Part shown: positions 1 to 7,916 of the stretch, piece by piece
Layout: the number at the start of each line of letters is the position of its first letter
How positions within the stretch are numbered: the stretch's first letter is position 1
Assembly (NCBI GenBank): GCA_963737705.1
Contig: CAVTTP010000008.1
Span: forward strand, 62,001 to 126,000
Reading direction: 5' to 3'
DNA from: PALSA-607 sp963737705
Lineage (GTDB): Bacteria > Actinomycetota > Actinomycetes > Acidothermales > Acidothermaceae
DNA: 64,000 nt
Notes under the pieces: generated by a model
The model's input: only the letters and a program-made list of their open reading frames with translations
Told to the model about the DNA's origin: nothing
The model's database searches: none
Program-made: the position numbers and the translations under genes

Positions 1-68
1 CGACGCAGGCCGAGCGGACCGCAAAGGCCACCAAGTCGGCCAGGTTCAGGTCTCGGGAGGAGCCATGA
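1..68 (+). CDS. C-terminal tail of an upstream gene (partial)
   Basis: The frame ending in TGA at 66-68 is open from the window edge and has G/C-rich third positions. It encodes about 21 basic residues ending RSREEP. The stop overlaps the ATG of the CheW-like gene in an ATGA arrangement, which is how most genes in this window are coupled. The neighbouring CheW-like gene makes a chemotaxis or receptor gene plausible, but the fragment is too short to identify. Confidence 0.45.
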   Translation, partial: TQAERTAKATKSARFRSREEP

Positions 69-481
69 TCGGTTACATCACGTTTCGTCTCGGCGACCGG
101 AACTTCGCGTGCCGGCTCGACGAGGTTCGCGAGGTTGTCCGGCTCGACGGGCTTGATGTGCTGCCTGGCATGGCGCCGCCGATCAGCGGCTTGCTGGAGT
201 TGCGAGGCAATCCACTTCCGGTCGTCGACCTGCGACTGGGCAGCCCCCAGGGCGCGAGAGGTGACGTGCTGGTGATGGCCGAGGGAATCGATGCGATCGG
301 CGCGATCGTCGATCAGGTCATTGCTGTTCACGACGAAGACGAGTTGGTCTCGTCAGGGGAGCGACCGTCGGGACTTCCGGACTATGTCGTCGATGTGCTG
401 CGCCATGACGGTATTAGCACCGGACGTGGCGGCCCGGTTTTGCTCGTTCACCTGCAGGCGCTGCTTTCCGTCGCGGTCTGA
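65..481 (+). CDS. cheW: CheW-like chemotaxis coupling protein
   Basis: This 138-residue protein is one CheW-type domain from end to end. Chemotaxis CheW proteins link receptors to the kinase CheA in the cytoplasm. Family features visible are the opening beta strand (YITFRLGDRNFACRLDEVREVV), the I-x-G-L-L-E-L-R-G-N-P-L-P-V-V-D-L strand pair at about residues 40-57, and the later segment IGAIVDQV. It is slightly shorter than typical CheW (about 150-170). GGGAGGAG precedes the ATG, which overlaps the preceding stop. A chemoreceptor gene lies 5.7 kb away; no cheA is in the window. It could instead be a receptor-specific or non-chemotactic CheW paralogue. Confidence 0.85.
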   Translation: MIGYITFRLGDRNFACRLDEVREVVRLDGLDVLPGMAPPISGLLELRGNPLPVVDLRLGSPQGARGDVLVMAEGIDAIGAIVDQVIAVHDEDELVSSGERPSGLPDYVVDVLRHDGISTGRGGPVLLVHLQALLSVAV

Positions 482-514
482 ACACCGCTCAGCGGTTAGA
501 CGTAGCGCGAGCAG

Positions 515-1612
515 TTAGACGTACCGCTCGAGGATCGACGATTCGGCGAGTCGCGACAGACCCTCACGCACGCTGCGCGCCCTGTTCTCGCCGACGCCTT
601 CGACTGCCTGCAGATCGTCGATGCCCGCGGCAAGCAGCTTCTGCAACCCACCGAAGTGCTCAACCAGACGATCGACCACGAGGTTCGGCAAGCGCGGAAC
701 CTTCGCCAGCAGCCGGTAGCCGCGTGGACTCACCGGCGCGTCGAGTGCGTCTGCTCCGGCCGCATAGCCCATCACCCGGGCGATGGTGCTGAGGTCGAGT
801 AGCTCAGATGCCGAGAGCATGTCGAAGTCGCGCAACACGTCGTCGGGCGTGCGCGACTTCTTGCTTCCTGAAGGCAGGTAGTCGCGTACGACGAGTTCGC
901 GCTCGGGCTCGACGCCGGCAAGGAGCTCGTCGAGTTGCAGGCTAAGGAGGCGGCCGTCGGTGCCGAGCTCGACGACGTAGCCCTCAATCTCACTCGCGAT
1001 CCGCCGAACCATCTCGAGCCGCTGCGCGACGGCGGCCGCGTCGCGAACGGTCACAAGGTCTTCGATTTCCAGCGCAGAAAGGGTTCCGCTCACTTCATCG
1101 AGGCGCAGCTTGTAGCGCTCAAGCGTCGCGAGCGCCTGGTTTGCGCGCGACAAGATCGCACCAGAATCGTCGAGCACATAGCGCCGGCCACCGACATAGA
1201 GAGCAATGATTCGCATCGACTGGCTCACCGAGATCACCGGATAGCCCGTTTGCTTCGCAGTGCGTTCTGCGCTGCGGTGCCGGGTACCCGACTCGCTCGT
1301 CGGGATCGACGGGTCCGGCTGCAAGTGCACGTTCGCTTTGAGGATCCGGGTGCCGGTGTTGTCGAGGACGATCGCGCCGTCCATCTTGCAGATCTCGCGC
1401 ATCAGCGGCGCCGAGGTTTCGATGTCGAGATTGAAGCCGCCGGTGCACAGTGACTCGACGGTCTTGTCGTAGCCGAGCACGATCAGACCGCCGGTGTTGC
1501 CGCGCAGGATGCGCTCGAGTGCGTCGCGCAGGTCGGTGCCCGGCGCGATCGTCGCGAGAGTCGCCCGCAATTTCTCGTCGACGGTCCGGTCGAACCGATC
1601 GTTGGTTGGCAC
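515..1612 (-). CDS. disA: DNA integrity scanning protein DisA (diadenylate cyclase)
   Basis: This 365-residue protein makes cyclic di-AMP from two ATP and senses branched DNA. The N-terminal diadenylate cyclase domain carries the signature DGA at residues 78-80 and the GTRHRSAERTAKQTG segment at 109-123. A central helical part follows, and the C-terminal end (about 300-365) holds a helix-hairpin-helix DNA-binding segment (AVEGVGENRARSV). Length matches the family. It starts with GTG 54 bases after radA on the same strand, the usual actinobacterial arrangement, so the two are probably co-transcribed. A short direct repeat of the stop region lies just beyond the stop codon. Confidence 0.97.
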   Translation of the reverse strand: MPTNDRFDRTVDEKLRATLATIAPGTDLRDALERILRGNTGGLIVLGYDKTVESLCTGGFNLDIETSAPLMREICKMDGAIVLDNTGTRILKANVHLQPDPSIPTSESGTRHRSAERTAKQTGYPVISVSQSMRIIALYVGGRRYVLDDSGAILSRANQALATLERYKLRLDEVSGTLSALEIEDLVTVRDAAAVAQRLEMVRRIASEIEGYVVELGTDGRLLSLQLDELLAGVEPERELVVRDYLPSGSKKSRTPDDVLRDFDMLSASELLDLSTIARVMGYAAGADALDAPVSPRGYRLLAKVPRLPNLVVDRLVEHFGGLQKLLAAGIDDLQAVEGVGENRARSVREGLSRLAESSILERYV

Positions 1613-1666
1613 CGGGCTCCCCGTACTTGGCTGCGCTCAATGGCGCTGTTGGATGCTGAGGCGATT

Positions 1667-3037
1667 CTAGCTGTTGGTCGCGACCGCGCACTCGATCGCT
1701 TGTCGGACGTCGGCGACCTCGATCGACTGGACGCCGGGTGGCACCGGCCCGGAGTCCGGTGGCACCAGTGCGAAGGTGAAGCCGAGTCGTGCGGCTTCGG
1801 TGAGCCGACGGCCGACTCCTTCGACGCGGCGCACCTCGCCGGCCAGGCCCACCTCGCCGATCGCGATGAGACCCGGGCGCAGCGGCCTGTCTTTCTCAGC
1901 GCTCGCGACCGCGAGGGCGACAGCTAGGTCTCCGGCGGGTTCGGTCAGTTTCACCCCGCCGATGGTCGCGGTGAAGATGTCTGCGCCGCTGAGCACGATC
2001 TTTGCCCGCCGCTCTATTACCGCCAGCACCATGGACACCCGGCCGGCGTCGAGACCCGACGTCGTACGTCGCGGCATCGTCAAGTTCGACTTCGCCACCA
2101 GCGCCTGCACCTCAGCCACCAGTGGACGACGACCCTCAAGGGCCACTGTCACGCAGGTGCCCGACACGGGCTTGCCACGCCGCGAGAGGAAGAGGCCGCT
2201 CGGATCCGCAAGCCCGACAATGCCTTGCTCGGTCAGGTCGAAACAGCCGACCTCGTCGCATGCGCCGTAGCGATTCTTGATCGCCCGCACGAGCCGCAGT
2301 CGTGAATGCCGCTCACCCTCGAACTGCAGCACCACGTCGACGAGATGCTCGAGGACGCGAGGCCCGGCGATGGACCCGTCCTTGGTCACATGGCCTACCA
2401 GGACCGTGGCGATGCCGCGCTCTTTGGCAACGGCGATCAGGGCCGCCGCGACCTGGCGCACCTGAGTGACTCCACCTGCCGAGCCGTCGACGTCCGCTAT
2501 GGCCATGGTCTGCACCGAGTCGACGATCAGCAGGCTCGGGTTGACCTCGTCGATGTGTTTCAAGACCGCGCCGATGTCGGTTTCGGCCGCCAGGAAGAGG
2601 TCGGGCGACAGTGCCTTGATGCGACCTGCGCGCAGCCGGACCTGGGCGGTCGATTCTTCGCCGGTGATGTAGAGCGTGCGGGTGCCCGGAGTGGCGAACT
2701 TTGAGGCGACATCGAGAACGAGGGTCGACTTGCCCACCCCCGGTTCGCCCGCGAGCAGCACGACGACGCCGGGAACGAGACCACCGCCGAGGACCCGGTC
2801 AAGCTCGTCGACGCCGGTCGGGATGCTGCGGGCGGATTCGGCGTCGATCTCACCGATGGGCCGTGCGGCCGTCGTGACTGACGTTGCCGCCACGCTGCGA
2901 AGGCGAAGTAGGGCGGGTTGCTCGATGGTGCCCCATGCCTGGCACTCACCGCAGCGGCCGACCCACTTCAGCGACTCCCACCCACACTCACCGCAGCGGA
3001 AGGCCTGCTTCGCAGCGCCGGGAGTGGTCTTGGGCAT
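1667..3037 (-). CDS. radA: DNA repair protein RadA
   Basis: The 456-residue product is a RecA-like branch-migration ATPase that helps process recombination intermediates. Visible in order are an N-terminal four-cysteine zinc finger (CGEC near 15-18 and CGEC near 29-32), Walker A GEPGVGKST at about 97-105, the RadA signature KNRYG at about 254-258, and a C-terminal Lon-protease-like domain. RadA is known in other bacteria to bind and restrain DisA, which fits the adjacency. ATG start; upstream on the minus strand is a small membrane protein gene that ends 60 bases away. Confidence 0.97.
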   Translation of the reverse strand: MPKTTPGAAKQAFRCGECGWESLKWVGRCGECQAWGTIEQPALLRLRSVAATSVTTAARPIGEIDAESARSIPTGVDELDRVLGGGLVPGVVVLLAGEPGVGKSTLVLDVASKFATPGTRTLYITGEESTAQVRLRAGRIKALSPDLFLAAETDIGAVLKHIDEVNPSLLIVDSVQTMAIADVDGSAGGVTQVRQVAAALIAVAKERGIATVLVGHVTKDGSIAGPRVLEHLVDVVLQFEGERHSRLRLVRAIKNRYGACDEVGCFDLTEQGIVGLADPSGLFLSRRGKPVSGTCVTVALEGRRPLVAEVQALVAKSNLTMPRRTTSGLDAGRVSMVLAVIERRAKIVLSGADIFTATIGGVKLTEPAGDLAVALAVASAEKDRPLRPGLIAIGEVGLAGEVRRVEGVGRRLTEAARLGFTFALVPPDSGPVPPGVQSIEVADVRQAIECAVATNS

Positions 3038-3096
3038 GGCAGCAGGCTAGTGCGGCGGCATGACATTTCGGGACGCCGCGGGGCGGGCTGTGACTA

Positions 3097-3480
3097 CTAC
3101 TTCGGCAGGATGTCGCCGTTCAAAATCGGACGCGGCTGAGGCGGCTGCGCCGGCGGTCCGTATTGGGCCGGCGGTCCGTATTGCGCGGGCGGTCCGTATT
3201 GGGCCGGCGGTCCGTATCCAGGGGGCCCGGCGTGCACCGGTTGGGTATAGGAGCCGCCGTACATCGGCGCTCTGGCCGCGGCGTTGCGCCCGATGCGTTC
3301 AGCGATCGCGAGCAGGATGACGCCGATCACCCAGCTAAGGAAGCACAGGACGCCCCAGACGATCGCCGGCCACCCGAACGGGGTCCGGCCATAGCGCTTC
3401 TGGAAGCGGTTCGCTTCTCCGTACCCGGCCACGCCGAACAGGAGGGCGAAGATCAGGACTCCAGCGTTCACGGACGACAC
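3097..3480 (-). CDS. small membrane protein with GPPAQY repeats
   Basis: A 127-residue protein of unknown function. Two hydrophobic segments (about residues 6-20 and 41-62) are followed by a proline-, tyrosine-, glutamine- and glycine-rich tail containing several copies of GPPAQY. No catalytic motif is visible. The organisation, two membrane helices plus a low-complexity Pro/Tyr tail, is common among actinobacterial envelope proteins of unknown role. It lies upstream of radA on the same strand and may or may not share its transcript. The reading frame is supported by G/C third positions and a hydrophobicity pattern that would be disrupted in other frames. Confidence 0.7.
   Translation of the reverse strand: MSSVNAGVLIFALLFGVAGYGEANRFQKRYGRTPFGWPAIVWGVLCFLSWVIGVILLAIAERIGRNAAARAPMYGGSYTQPVHAGPPGYGPPAQYGPPAQYGPPAQYGPPAQPPQPRPILNGDILPK
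3155..3220 (-). repeat. 18-bp tandem repeats encoding GPPAQY
   Basis: Successive 18-bp units reading GGTCCGTATTGGGCCGGC on the plus strand, with small variations (one copy has TTGCGCGG), encode the hexapeptide GPPAQY in the small membrane protein. Copy number is likely to vary by slippage. Boundaries are approximate. Confidence 0.75.
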
Positions 3481-3532
3481 CCTTGTTAGTCGGTGCAGTT
3501 GGCATCGACCTACGCCGCTCAGGCCTTGAGCA

Positions 3533-3564
3533 ACCGCCTAGGTGGGTCTGACCGCTTACGTGGG
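3533..3564. repeat. imperfect 18-bp duplication around a stop codon
   Basis: ACCGCCTAGGTGGG (3533-3546) and ACCGCTTACGTGGG (3551-3564) match at 12 of 14 positions and are 18 bases apart. On the minus strand the second contains the stop (TAA) of the cysteine-rich protein and the first contains a second in-frame stop (TAG) six codons later. Confidence 0.6.
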
Positions 3565-4410
3565 ATCAGCAGGATGCGGTGCGACCGGCGTCTTGGACGC
3601 GATTCGCCGCTCGCAATGCGCGACCAGCTCTGCATAGCCCTGGACGCCCATCAACTCGGTCAGCTCAGGACCATAAGAGACGTAGACCCGATCACGCGCG
3701 CCGTGTGCTTCGGGTGAGCTCGTGCACCACCAGGTGAGTTCGTGGCCGCCCGAGCCCCAGCCCCTGCGGTCGTACTCGCCGATCGTGACGATCAGCACCT
3801 TGGTCTCGTCAGGTCGATCGACCCAATCGAACGTGCGGCGGATCGGCAGCTGCCAGCACACGTCGGGCTTGGTCTCAAGTGGGTGCCGGTCGATCGTCAG
3901 CGCGAGGCTGTGCAACGAACACCCCGAGCCGCCTTCGAAACCCGGCCGGTTCAAGAAGATGCAGGCACCGTCGACTCTGCGGGTACGTCGCTTGCCGTCT
4001 TCGAGTTCGGTGAAGCCTTTCTGGCCCTTCTTGTAGTACTGCCACGTTTCCGGTGTGAGTTGCTCGGCAAACTTGCGGACCCGCTTCTCATCCGCCCGTC
4101 CGGAGTAGAACGCCCCGTGGCTGCAGCAGCCGTCGGCAGCACGACCCGGCACGATGCCGTGACAACCGTTGCCAAAGATGCATCCCCAACTCGATGTCAG
4201 CCACGTGAGGTCGCAGCGAAAGATCTGCTCTGCGTCAGCGGGATCGACGAACTCGACCCACTCGCGCGCGAAGTCGAGACCTGTTTCCGGCAGCGGCACG
4301 CGTTCACCGGCTGCCGTGCCGCGTGGCGTTGGGATCGTCGGGTGGGCGGCTTCTTCTTGACCCGGCGCGGACGCTTTGGACGCGGACCGCTGCGATGGCT
4401 TGCTTGGCAT
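3556..4410 (-). CDS. cysteine-cluster protein, YkgJ/DUF3109-like
   Basis: A 284-residue soluble protein whose function is not established. After a low-complexity N-terminus (about 40 residues) it has a cysteine- and histidine-rich core: a Cys in WGCIF, a Cys-His in GNGCHG, a Cys pair in DGCCSHG, then GACIFL, GSGCSLH and DVCWQLP. The spacing of CC, CIFL, CSLH and CWQLP resembles zinc- or iron-chelating cysteine-cluster proteins of the YkgJ type. I chose the ATG at 4410; a TTG two codons upstream is also possible. No Shine-Dalgarno sequence is clear. It is divergent from the TIM-barrel gene at 4498. Confidence 0.7.
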   Translation of the reverse strand: MPSKPSQRSASKASAPGQEEAAHPTIPTPRGTAAGERVPLPETGLDFAREWVEFVDPADAEQIFRCDLTWLTSSWGCIFGNGCHGIVPGRAADGCCSHGAFYSGRADEKRVRKFAEQLTPETWQYYKKGQKGFTELEDGKRRTRRVDGACIFLNRPGFEGGSGCSLHSLALTIDRHPLETKPDVCWQLPIRRTFDWVDRPDETKVLIVTIGEYDRRGWGSGGHELTWWCTSSPEAHGARDRVYVSYGPELTELMGVQGYAELVAHCERRIASKTPVAPHPADPT

Positions 4411-4485
4411 GCGCAAAGACTAGGCCCCAAGCGATGCGAGTTGGACGCCGATGTGCACAGGCCGGTGTGTCGGCGCGCGCCGACG

Positions 4486-4497
4486 TAGGCTCGTGGA
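4486..4497 (+). promoter_or_regulatory. -10 element of a probable leaderless promoter
   Basis: TAGGCT at 4486-4491 fits the actinobacterial -10 pattern TANNNT and ends six bases before the GTG start at 4498, so transcription would begin at or next to the start codon. No good -35 hexamer is visible. Confidence 0.35.
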
Positions 4498-5331
4498 GTG
4501 AGCACCACATCGGATGGGTCGGCACTGGAACGGGTGACAGCCAGCCCGACAGTGGCTCTGTCGACCTCGTCGGTGTGGCCTGAATCGACCGCGGTCGCGT
4601 TCGAGGTTGCCGCCCGACTCGGCTACGACGGTGTCGAGTTGATGGTGTCTGGTGATCCGGTCAGTCAAGACCTCGACACCGTGCGCCGGCTCATCGACTA
4701 CCACCAGTTGCCCGTGGTGTCCGTGCACTCACCGTGCCTGCTCATCAGTCAGCGGGTGTGGGGCACAGAGCCGTGGGCGAAGTTGATGCGTTCGCAGATC
4801 GCTGCAGAAAGACTCGGCGCGAAGGTTGTGGTGACCCACCCGCCGTTTCGTTGGCAGCGCGCGTACGCCAAAGGATTCACGGACGGCATCCTGGCGATGC
4901 ATGACGAAACCGACATCGTGTTCGCGGTCGAGAACATGTTTCCGCAACGAGGTCCGAGCGGCCTTGAGGTCGGCGTCTACTCGCCGTCCTGGTCATTGCT
5001 CGACGCCGATTACCCACACATCACGCTCGACGTCTCACACGCAGCCGTGGCACGCGCCGACCCGCTCGTGCTGCTCGAGGGTTTCGGCGACCGGCTCGCC
5101 CATTTCCACCTCTCTGACGGCACCGGCTCGCGAAACGACGAGCACCTTGTACCGGGTCGGGGCACGCAGTCTTGCGGTCAGTTGTTGCAGCGCTTAGCAG
5201 CCCAGCGGTACGGCGGGGTGGTCGTCCTTGAGGTGAACACGAGGAGGGCCGCGTCGCATGAGGAGAGAGTGGCCGACCTCGCGGAATCGCTCGCGTTCAC
5301 CCGCAACGCCCTCGCCGCGACAGCGGCGTGA
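4498..5331 (+). CDS. sugar phosphate isomerase/epimerase-like TIM-barrel protein
   Basis: The 277-residue product belongs to the xylose-isomerase-like (AP endonuclease 2) TIM-barrel superfamily and resembles mycobacterial Rv0498. Repeating beta-alpha elements and conserved metal-site residues are visible: the acidic EN in VFAVENMF, HITLDVSH, HFHLSDG, and the closing VVLEVN. It may act on a sugar or sugar phosphate in the cytoplasm; the substrate is not predictable. GTG start at 4498 follows a -10-like TAGGCT by six bases, suggesting a leaderless mRNA. In related genomes it lies close to proC, as here. Confidence 0.8.
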   Translation: MSTTSDGSALERVTASPTVALSTSSVWPESTAVAFEVAARLGYDGVELMVSGDPVSQDLDTVRRLIDYHQLPVVSVHSPCLLISQRVWGTEPWAKLMRSQIAAERLGAKVVVTHPPFRWQRAYAKGFTDGILAMHDETDIVFAVENMFPQRGPSGLEVGVYSPSWSLLDADYPHITLDVSHAAVARADPLVLLEGFGDRLAHFHLSDGTGSRNDEHLVPGRGTQSCGQLLQRLAAQRYGGVVVLEVNTRRAASHEERVADLAESLAFTRNALAATAA

Positions 5332-5350
5332 CGACGACTGCAGCACCTCG

Positions 5351-6088
5351 ATGAGTCGGTCGCGGTTCGACGCAGTCGCGCGGGTTTATGACGCCGGTCG
5401 CCCCGGTTATCCCGACGCCTTGTTCGACGCGATCGAGGAGATGTCGGGCAGTTTTCTTGCGGGAGCCCTGCTGGCCGATGTCGGCGCGGGCACCGGGATT
5501 TCTACTCGCAGCCTGCTCGAGCGTGGTGCTCGAGTCGTCGCGGTCGACCACGGAGCGGCGATGCTCGACACGTTGCGCAGCCGCACTCCCGGCACGCCGG
5601 TGGTGCTCGCTGACGCGAACCAGCTGCCTTTCGCGAACGGATCACTCGACCTCGTGACGTTCGCCCAGTCGTGGCACTGGGTCGATCTTGACCGCGCGCC
5701 TGGCGAAGTGCTGCGAGTCCTGCGCCCAGGCGGCGCGCTCGCGGTCTGGTGGAACACTCCCGACGAGAGCGGCGAACAGTGGCTGGCCGAGCATCGCGCG
5801 CGGCTGCGGGTCGCGGGCCAGCATGTCGTCGGAGCCCACTTCGCCGTAGCCTGGCGATCGATCCCGTCCGCGTTTGAGAACCTCGACGTCGAGACCGCGC
5901 ATATCGGTTGGGACCGCACGGTGGCGATGGAGGTAATCCTCGATGAGGTGCGGTCGAAGTCCTACATCGAGGAACTCGGAGCCGAGGGCGCGGCGGCTTT
6001 CGTCGAGCGGGAGCGCGAACTACTTCCGGCTGGTCAGCTGCGCGAGCCCTTCGTGACTCAGCTCGCCGTCGTTCGGATGCCCGCCTGA
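5351..6088 (+). CDS. class I SAM-dependent methyltransferase
   Basis: A 245-residue protein with a Rossmann-type methyltransferase fold. The SAM-binding motif I is visible as LLADVGAGTG (about residues 38-47), followed by an acidic residue ending strand 2 (VVAVDHGAAML), VVLADANQLPF, and the post-motif LVTFAQSWHWVD. That last segment with HWVD is typical of the family related to trans-aconitate and ubiquinone-type methyltransferases. The reading frame is open from further upstream, but the ATG at 5351 avoids overlap with the previous gene and begins directly at the conserved RFDAVARVYDAGRPGYP segment. Substrate unknown. Confidence 0.82.
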   Translation: MSRSRFDAVARVYDAGRPGYPDALFDAIEEMSGSFLAGALLADVGAGTGISTRSLLERGARVVAVDHGAAMLDTLRSRTPGTPVVLADANQLPFANGSLDLVTFAQSWHWVDLDRAPGEVLRVLRPGGALAVWWNTPDESGEQWLAEHRARLRVAGQHVVGAHFAVAWRSIPSAFENLDVETAHIGWDRTVAMEVILDEVRSKSYIEELGAEGAAAFVERERELLPAGQLREPFVTQLAVVRMPA

Positions 6089-6145
6089 GGCAGAAAACGC
6101 AGGGATTGTCCGAATATCTGGCCGCCCACCTGACCCGCGTGACCC

Positions 6146-6172
6146 TCAAGCCGCTTCTTGGGGTGTCGATAG
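6146..6172 (+). promoter_or_regulatory. sigma-28 (FliA/WhiG)-like promoter
   Basis: TCAA at 6146-6149, a 15-base spacer and GTCGATAG at 6165-6172 match the sigma-28 consensus TAAA-N15-GCCGATAA at 3 of 4 and 6 of 8 positions. It lies 35 bases before the chemoreceptor start codon. Sigma-28 factors commonly drive motility and chemotaxis genes, or sporulation genes through WhiG, so the match is biologically sensible. It has not been tested against background. Confidence 0.5.
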
Positions 6173-6207
6173 CTGAGCTAGTTAGTGGCGTCGACATGGA
6201 GGCGTAG

Positions 6208-7686
6208 ATGGCGTGGCTCGCGGTGTTGGCGTCGATTGCGCTGCTCGCTGCCCTGGCCGGGTGGGCCCGCACGATCGTCGATCGAAACCGAGCCCAGCAG
6301 GCCGTCGTCGCCGCATTCAGTGCCATCGCCAAGGGCGACCTTGCTCGCCCGGTGGTCATGCCGACGGGCCGCGCATGGCAGCCGCTGGGCGGCTCGATTG
6401 CTGAGGTGACCAGTGCGCTGTCCGTTGCACTTACCCGGATCGAGATCGCCAAGAGCGAGCTGAACGTCGGTTGGCATGACGTCGACAACATGGCGTGGAA
6501 GTCCCTGGACACCACTGAGACAACCGCAGCACAGGCAACCGCCGCCGCGCGCGCGGCCGAGGGAATCTCGCAAAGTCTTCAGCTGATCGCGGCCGCGACC
6601 GACGAGTTCGCTTCGACGATTCAAGAAGTTGCCCGACACGCATCTGAGGCATCGTCGGTGGCGTCGGCGGCAACCGATGAGGTCAACGCCGCGAACGCGA
6701 CCGTGGCTGATCTCGCCGTTGCCTCACATCACATTGAGGAAGTGCTGCGGTTCATCGGAAACATCGCTACGCAGACTCACTTGCTGTCTCTCAACGCCAC
6801 CATTGAAGCGGCGAGGGCTGGCGAGGCGGGCCGCGGGTTCGCCGTTGTCGCGGGGGAGGTCAAGCAACTTTCGCAACAGACCGGTGCGGCGACCGCAAAT
6901 GTCGGTGCGTCCGTGAGTTCCATCCAGGAGGGTTCTGCGCAAGCCGCGGCCGCGATGGTGCGGGTCACCGACACGATGGTGCGGGTCAACGACAACCAGC
7001 ACGGGATCGCTTCCGCTGTTGATCAGCAGACTGCGACGACGGCAGAGATCGGCCGCAATACTTCGAGCGCAGCAATGGGCTCAGCAGAACTTGCGGAGAA
7101 CGTCGCGGCACTCGTCAACAACATCCGGCTAACAGCGTATGCCGGCGCGCATGCGCGCAGCGTTGCTGCGGAACTCGCCAGGATCGAAGACTCCTTGACG
7201 CAGGTGTTGGCCCCTTACCGCTTCACGCCGGTGCAGCTCGACGTCGAGGCGGAGGTTGACCTGCGTGGCACTGGGGTGAAGACGGTAGGCAACACCACGA
7301 CCGTGTATCACTACGTATTCGGTTCGGGCGTCAATGAGATCGAATACTCATCGGATTGGCGGCACTCAAAGGCCAACCTCGAGAGCAGCGGAAGTGACTC
7401 TTATTGCGGAATGGAGAACGGCGTTGCCACCGTACGGTTCGTCGGCACCAGGGTCCGCTACTACGGCTTCGCGGAGTCAAACCACGGGATGATCGCGCTG
7501 TCAATCGATGACGGTCCGGAAACGATCGTCGACCAGTACGGGACTTCTCGAGAGAACCGCATGTTCTGGCAGTCGCCGGTGCTTCCGCGTGGCAATCATG
7601 TCCTGCGCGCCCGTGCGACCGCCGACCAAAATCCCGCGTCCCGCTATATCTGGGTGACCCTCGAGCGCATCGAGATCGACGGCTAG
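6208..7686 (+). CDS. methyl-accepting chemotaxis-type receptor with C-terminal carbohydrate-binding-like domain
   Basis: A 492-residue protein. One hydrophobic helix (about 2-20) is followed by RTIVDRNR, placing the rest in the cytoplasm. A partial HAMP-like stretch (about 35-75) leads into a long coiled-coil signalling domain. The conserved hairpin tip is at about 187-222, with key segments NATIEAARAGEAGRG and FAVVAGEV. Most unusually, residues about 370-492 form an extra beta-rich domain (YSSDWRHSK, VRFVGTRVRYYGF, LSIDDGPETIVDQYG, WQSPVLPRGNHVLRARAT, YIWVTLERIEID). This resembles galactose-binding-like modules normally found on secreted glycosidases. No periplasmic sensor domain is present. 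GGAGG lies ahead of the ATG and a sigma-28-like promoter lies upstream. Confidence 0.9.
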   Translation: MAWLAVLASIALLAALAGWARTIVDRNRAQQAVVAAFSAIAKGDLARPVVMPTGRAWQPLGGSIAEVTSALSVALTRIEIAKSELNVGWHDVDNMAWKSLDTTETTAAQATAAARAAEGISQSLQLIAAATDEFASTIQEVARHASEASSVASAATDEVNAANATVADLAVASHHIEEVLRFIGNIATQTHLLSLNATIEAARAGEAGRGFAVVAGEVKQLSQQTGAATANVGASVSSIQEGSAQAAAAMVRVTDTMVRVNDNQHGIASAVDQQTATTAEIGRNTSSAAMGSAELAENVAALVNNIRLTAYAGAHARSVAAELARIEDSLTQVLAPYRFTPVQLDVEAEVDLRGTGVKTVGNTTTVYHYVFGSGVNEIEYSSDWRHSKANLESSGSDSYCGMENGVATVRFVGTRVRYYGFAESNHGMIALSIDDGPETIVDQYGTSRENRMFWQSPVLPRGNHVLRARATADQNPASRYIWVTLERIEIDG

Positions 7687-7916
7687 CTGACCGGCCGCGG
7701 GCTTAGCTGACGCAGCCGTTCCTGCACCGTGTGCTGAACCAGCACCGGAATGTATTGGGTGACGCGCGCGCCCTGGTACCGGCTCGCCTCGCGGAACACG
7801 GCGTCGTGAACCTCGACCTGGTCGGCGCGGTCTGCGAACTTCCTCGTCAACTGGTCAGCGACCCGGCCCAACTGCTGCTCGAGTACCTCACCACTCACTG
7901 CTTGCTCCACCGACAT
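7683..7916 (-). CDS. three-helix bundle dimerisation domain protein
   Basis: A 77-residue acidic helical protein (LGRVADQLTRKFADRAD, VFREASRYQGARVTQYIPVLVQ, ERLRQL) resembling small actinobacterial proteins annotated as three-helix bundle dimerisation domain. Function unknown. The frame is open further upstream, but the ATG at 7916 has AGAGGAG nine bases ahead and begins at the conserved part. Its stop and the stop of the chemoreceptor gene both lie in the palindrome CTAG at 7683-7686, so the two convergent genes overlap by three bases. Confidence 0.72.
   Translation of the reverse strand: MSVEQAVSGEVLEQQLGRVADQLTRKFADRADQVEVHDAVFREASRYQGARVTQYIPVLVQHTVQERLRQLSPRPVS
7684..7711. repeat. TAGCTGAC direct repeat at a stop codon
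   Basis: TAGCTGAC occurs at 7684-7691 and again at 7704-7711 (20-base period). The first copy contains the stop codon of the chemoreceptor gene; both copies lie around the end of the convergent three-helix-bundle gene. Confidence 0.45.

Noticed and set aside
3060..3320. Plus-strand repetitive frame with AVRIGPAVRI repeats
   Set aside because: It is the reverse side of the GPPAQY repeats of the minus-strand membrane protein, which has sensible membrane helices; the plus-strand frame has no other support.
5502..6515. 337-codon minus-strand frame opposite the methyltransferase and chemoreceptor
   Set aside because: Shadow of two genes with clear motifs; composition is Arg/Ala/Ser-rich.
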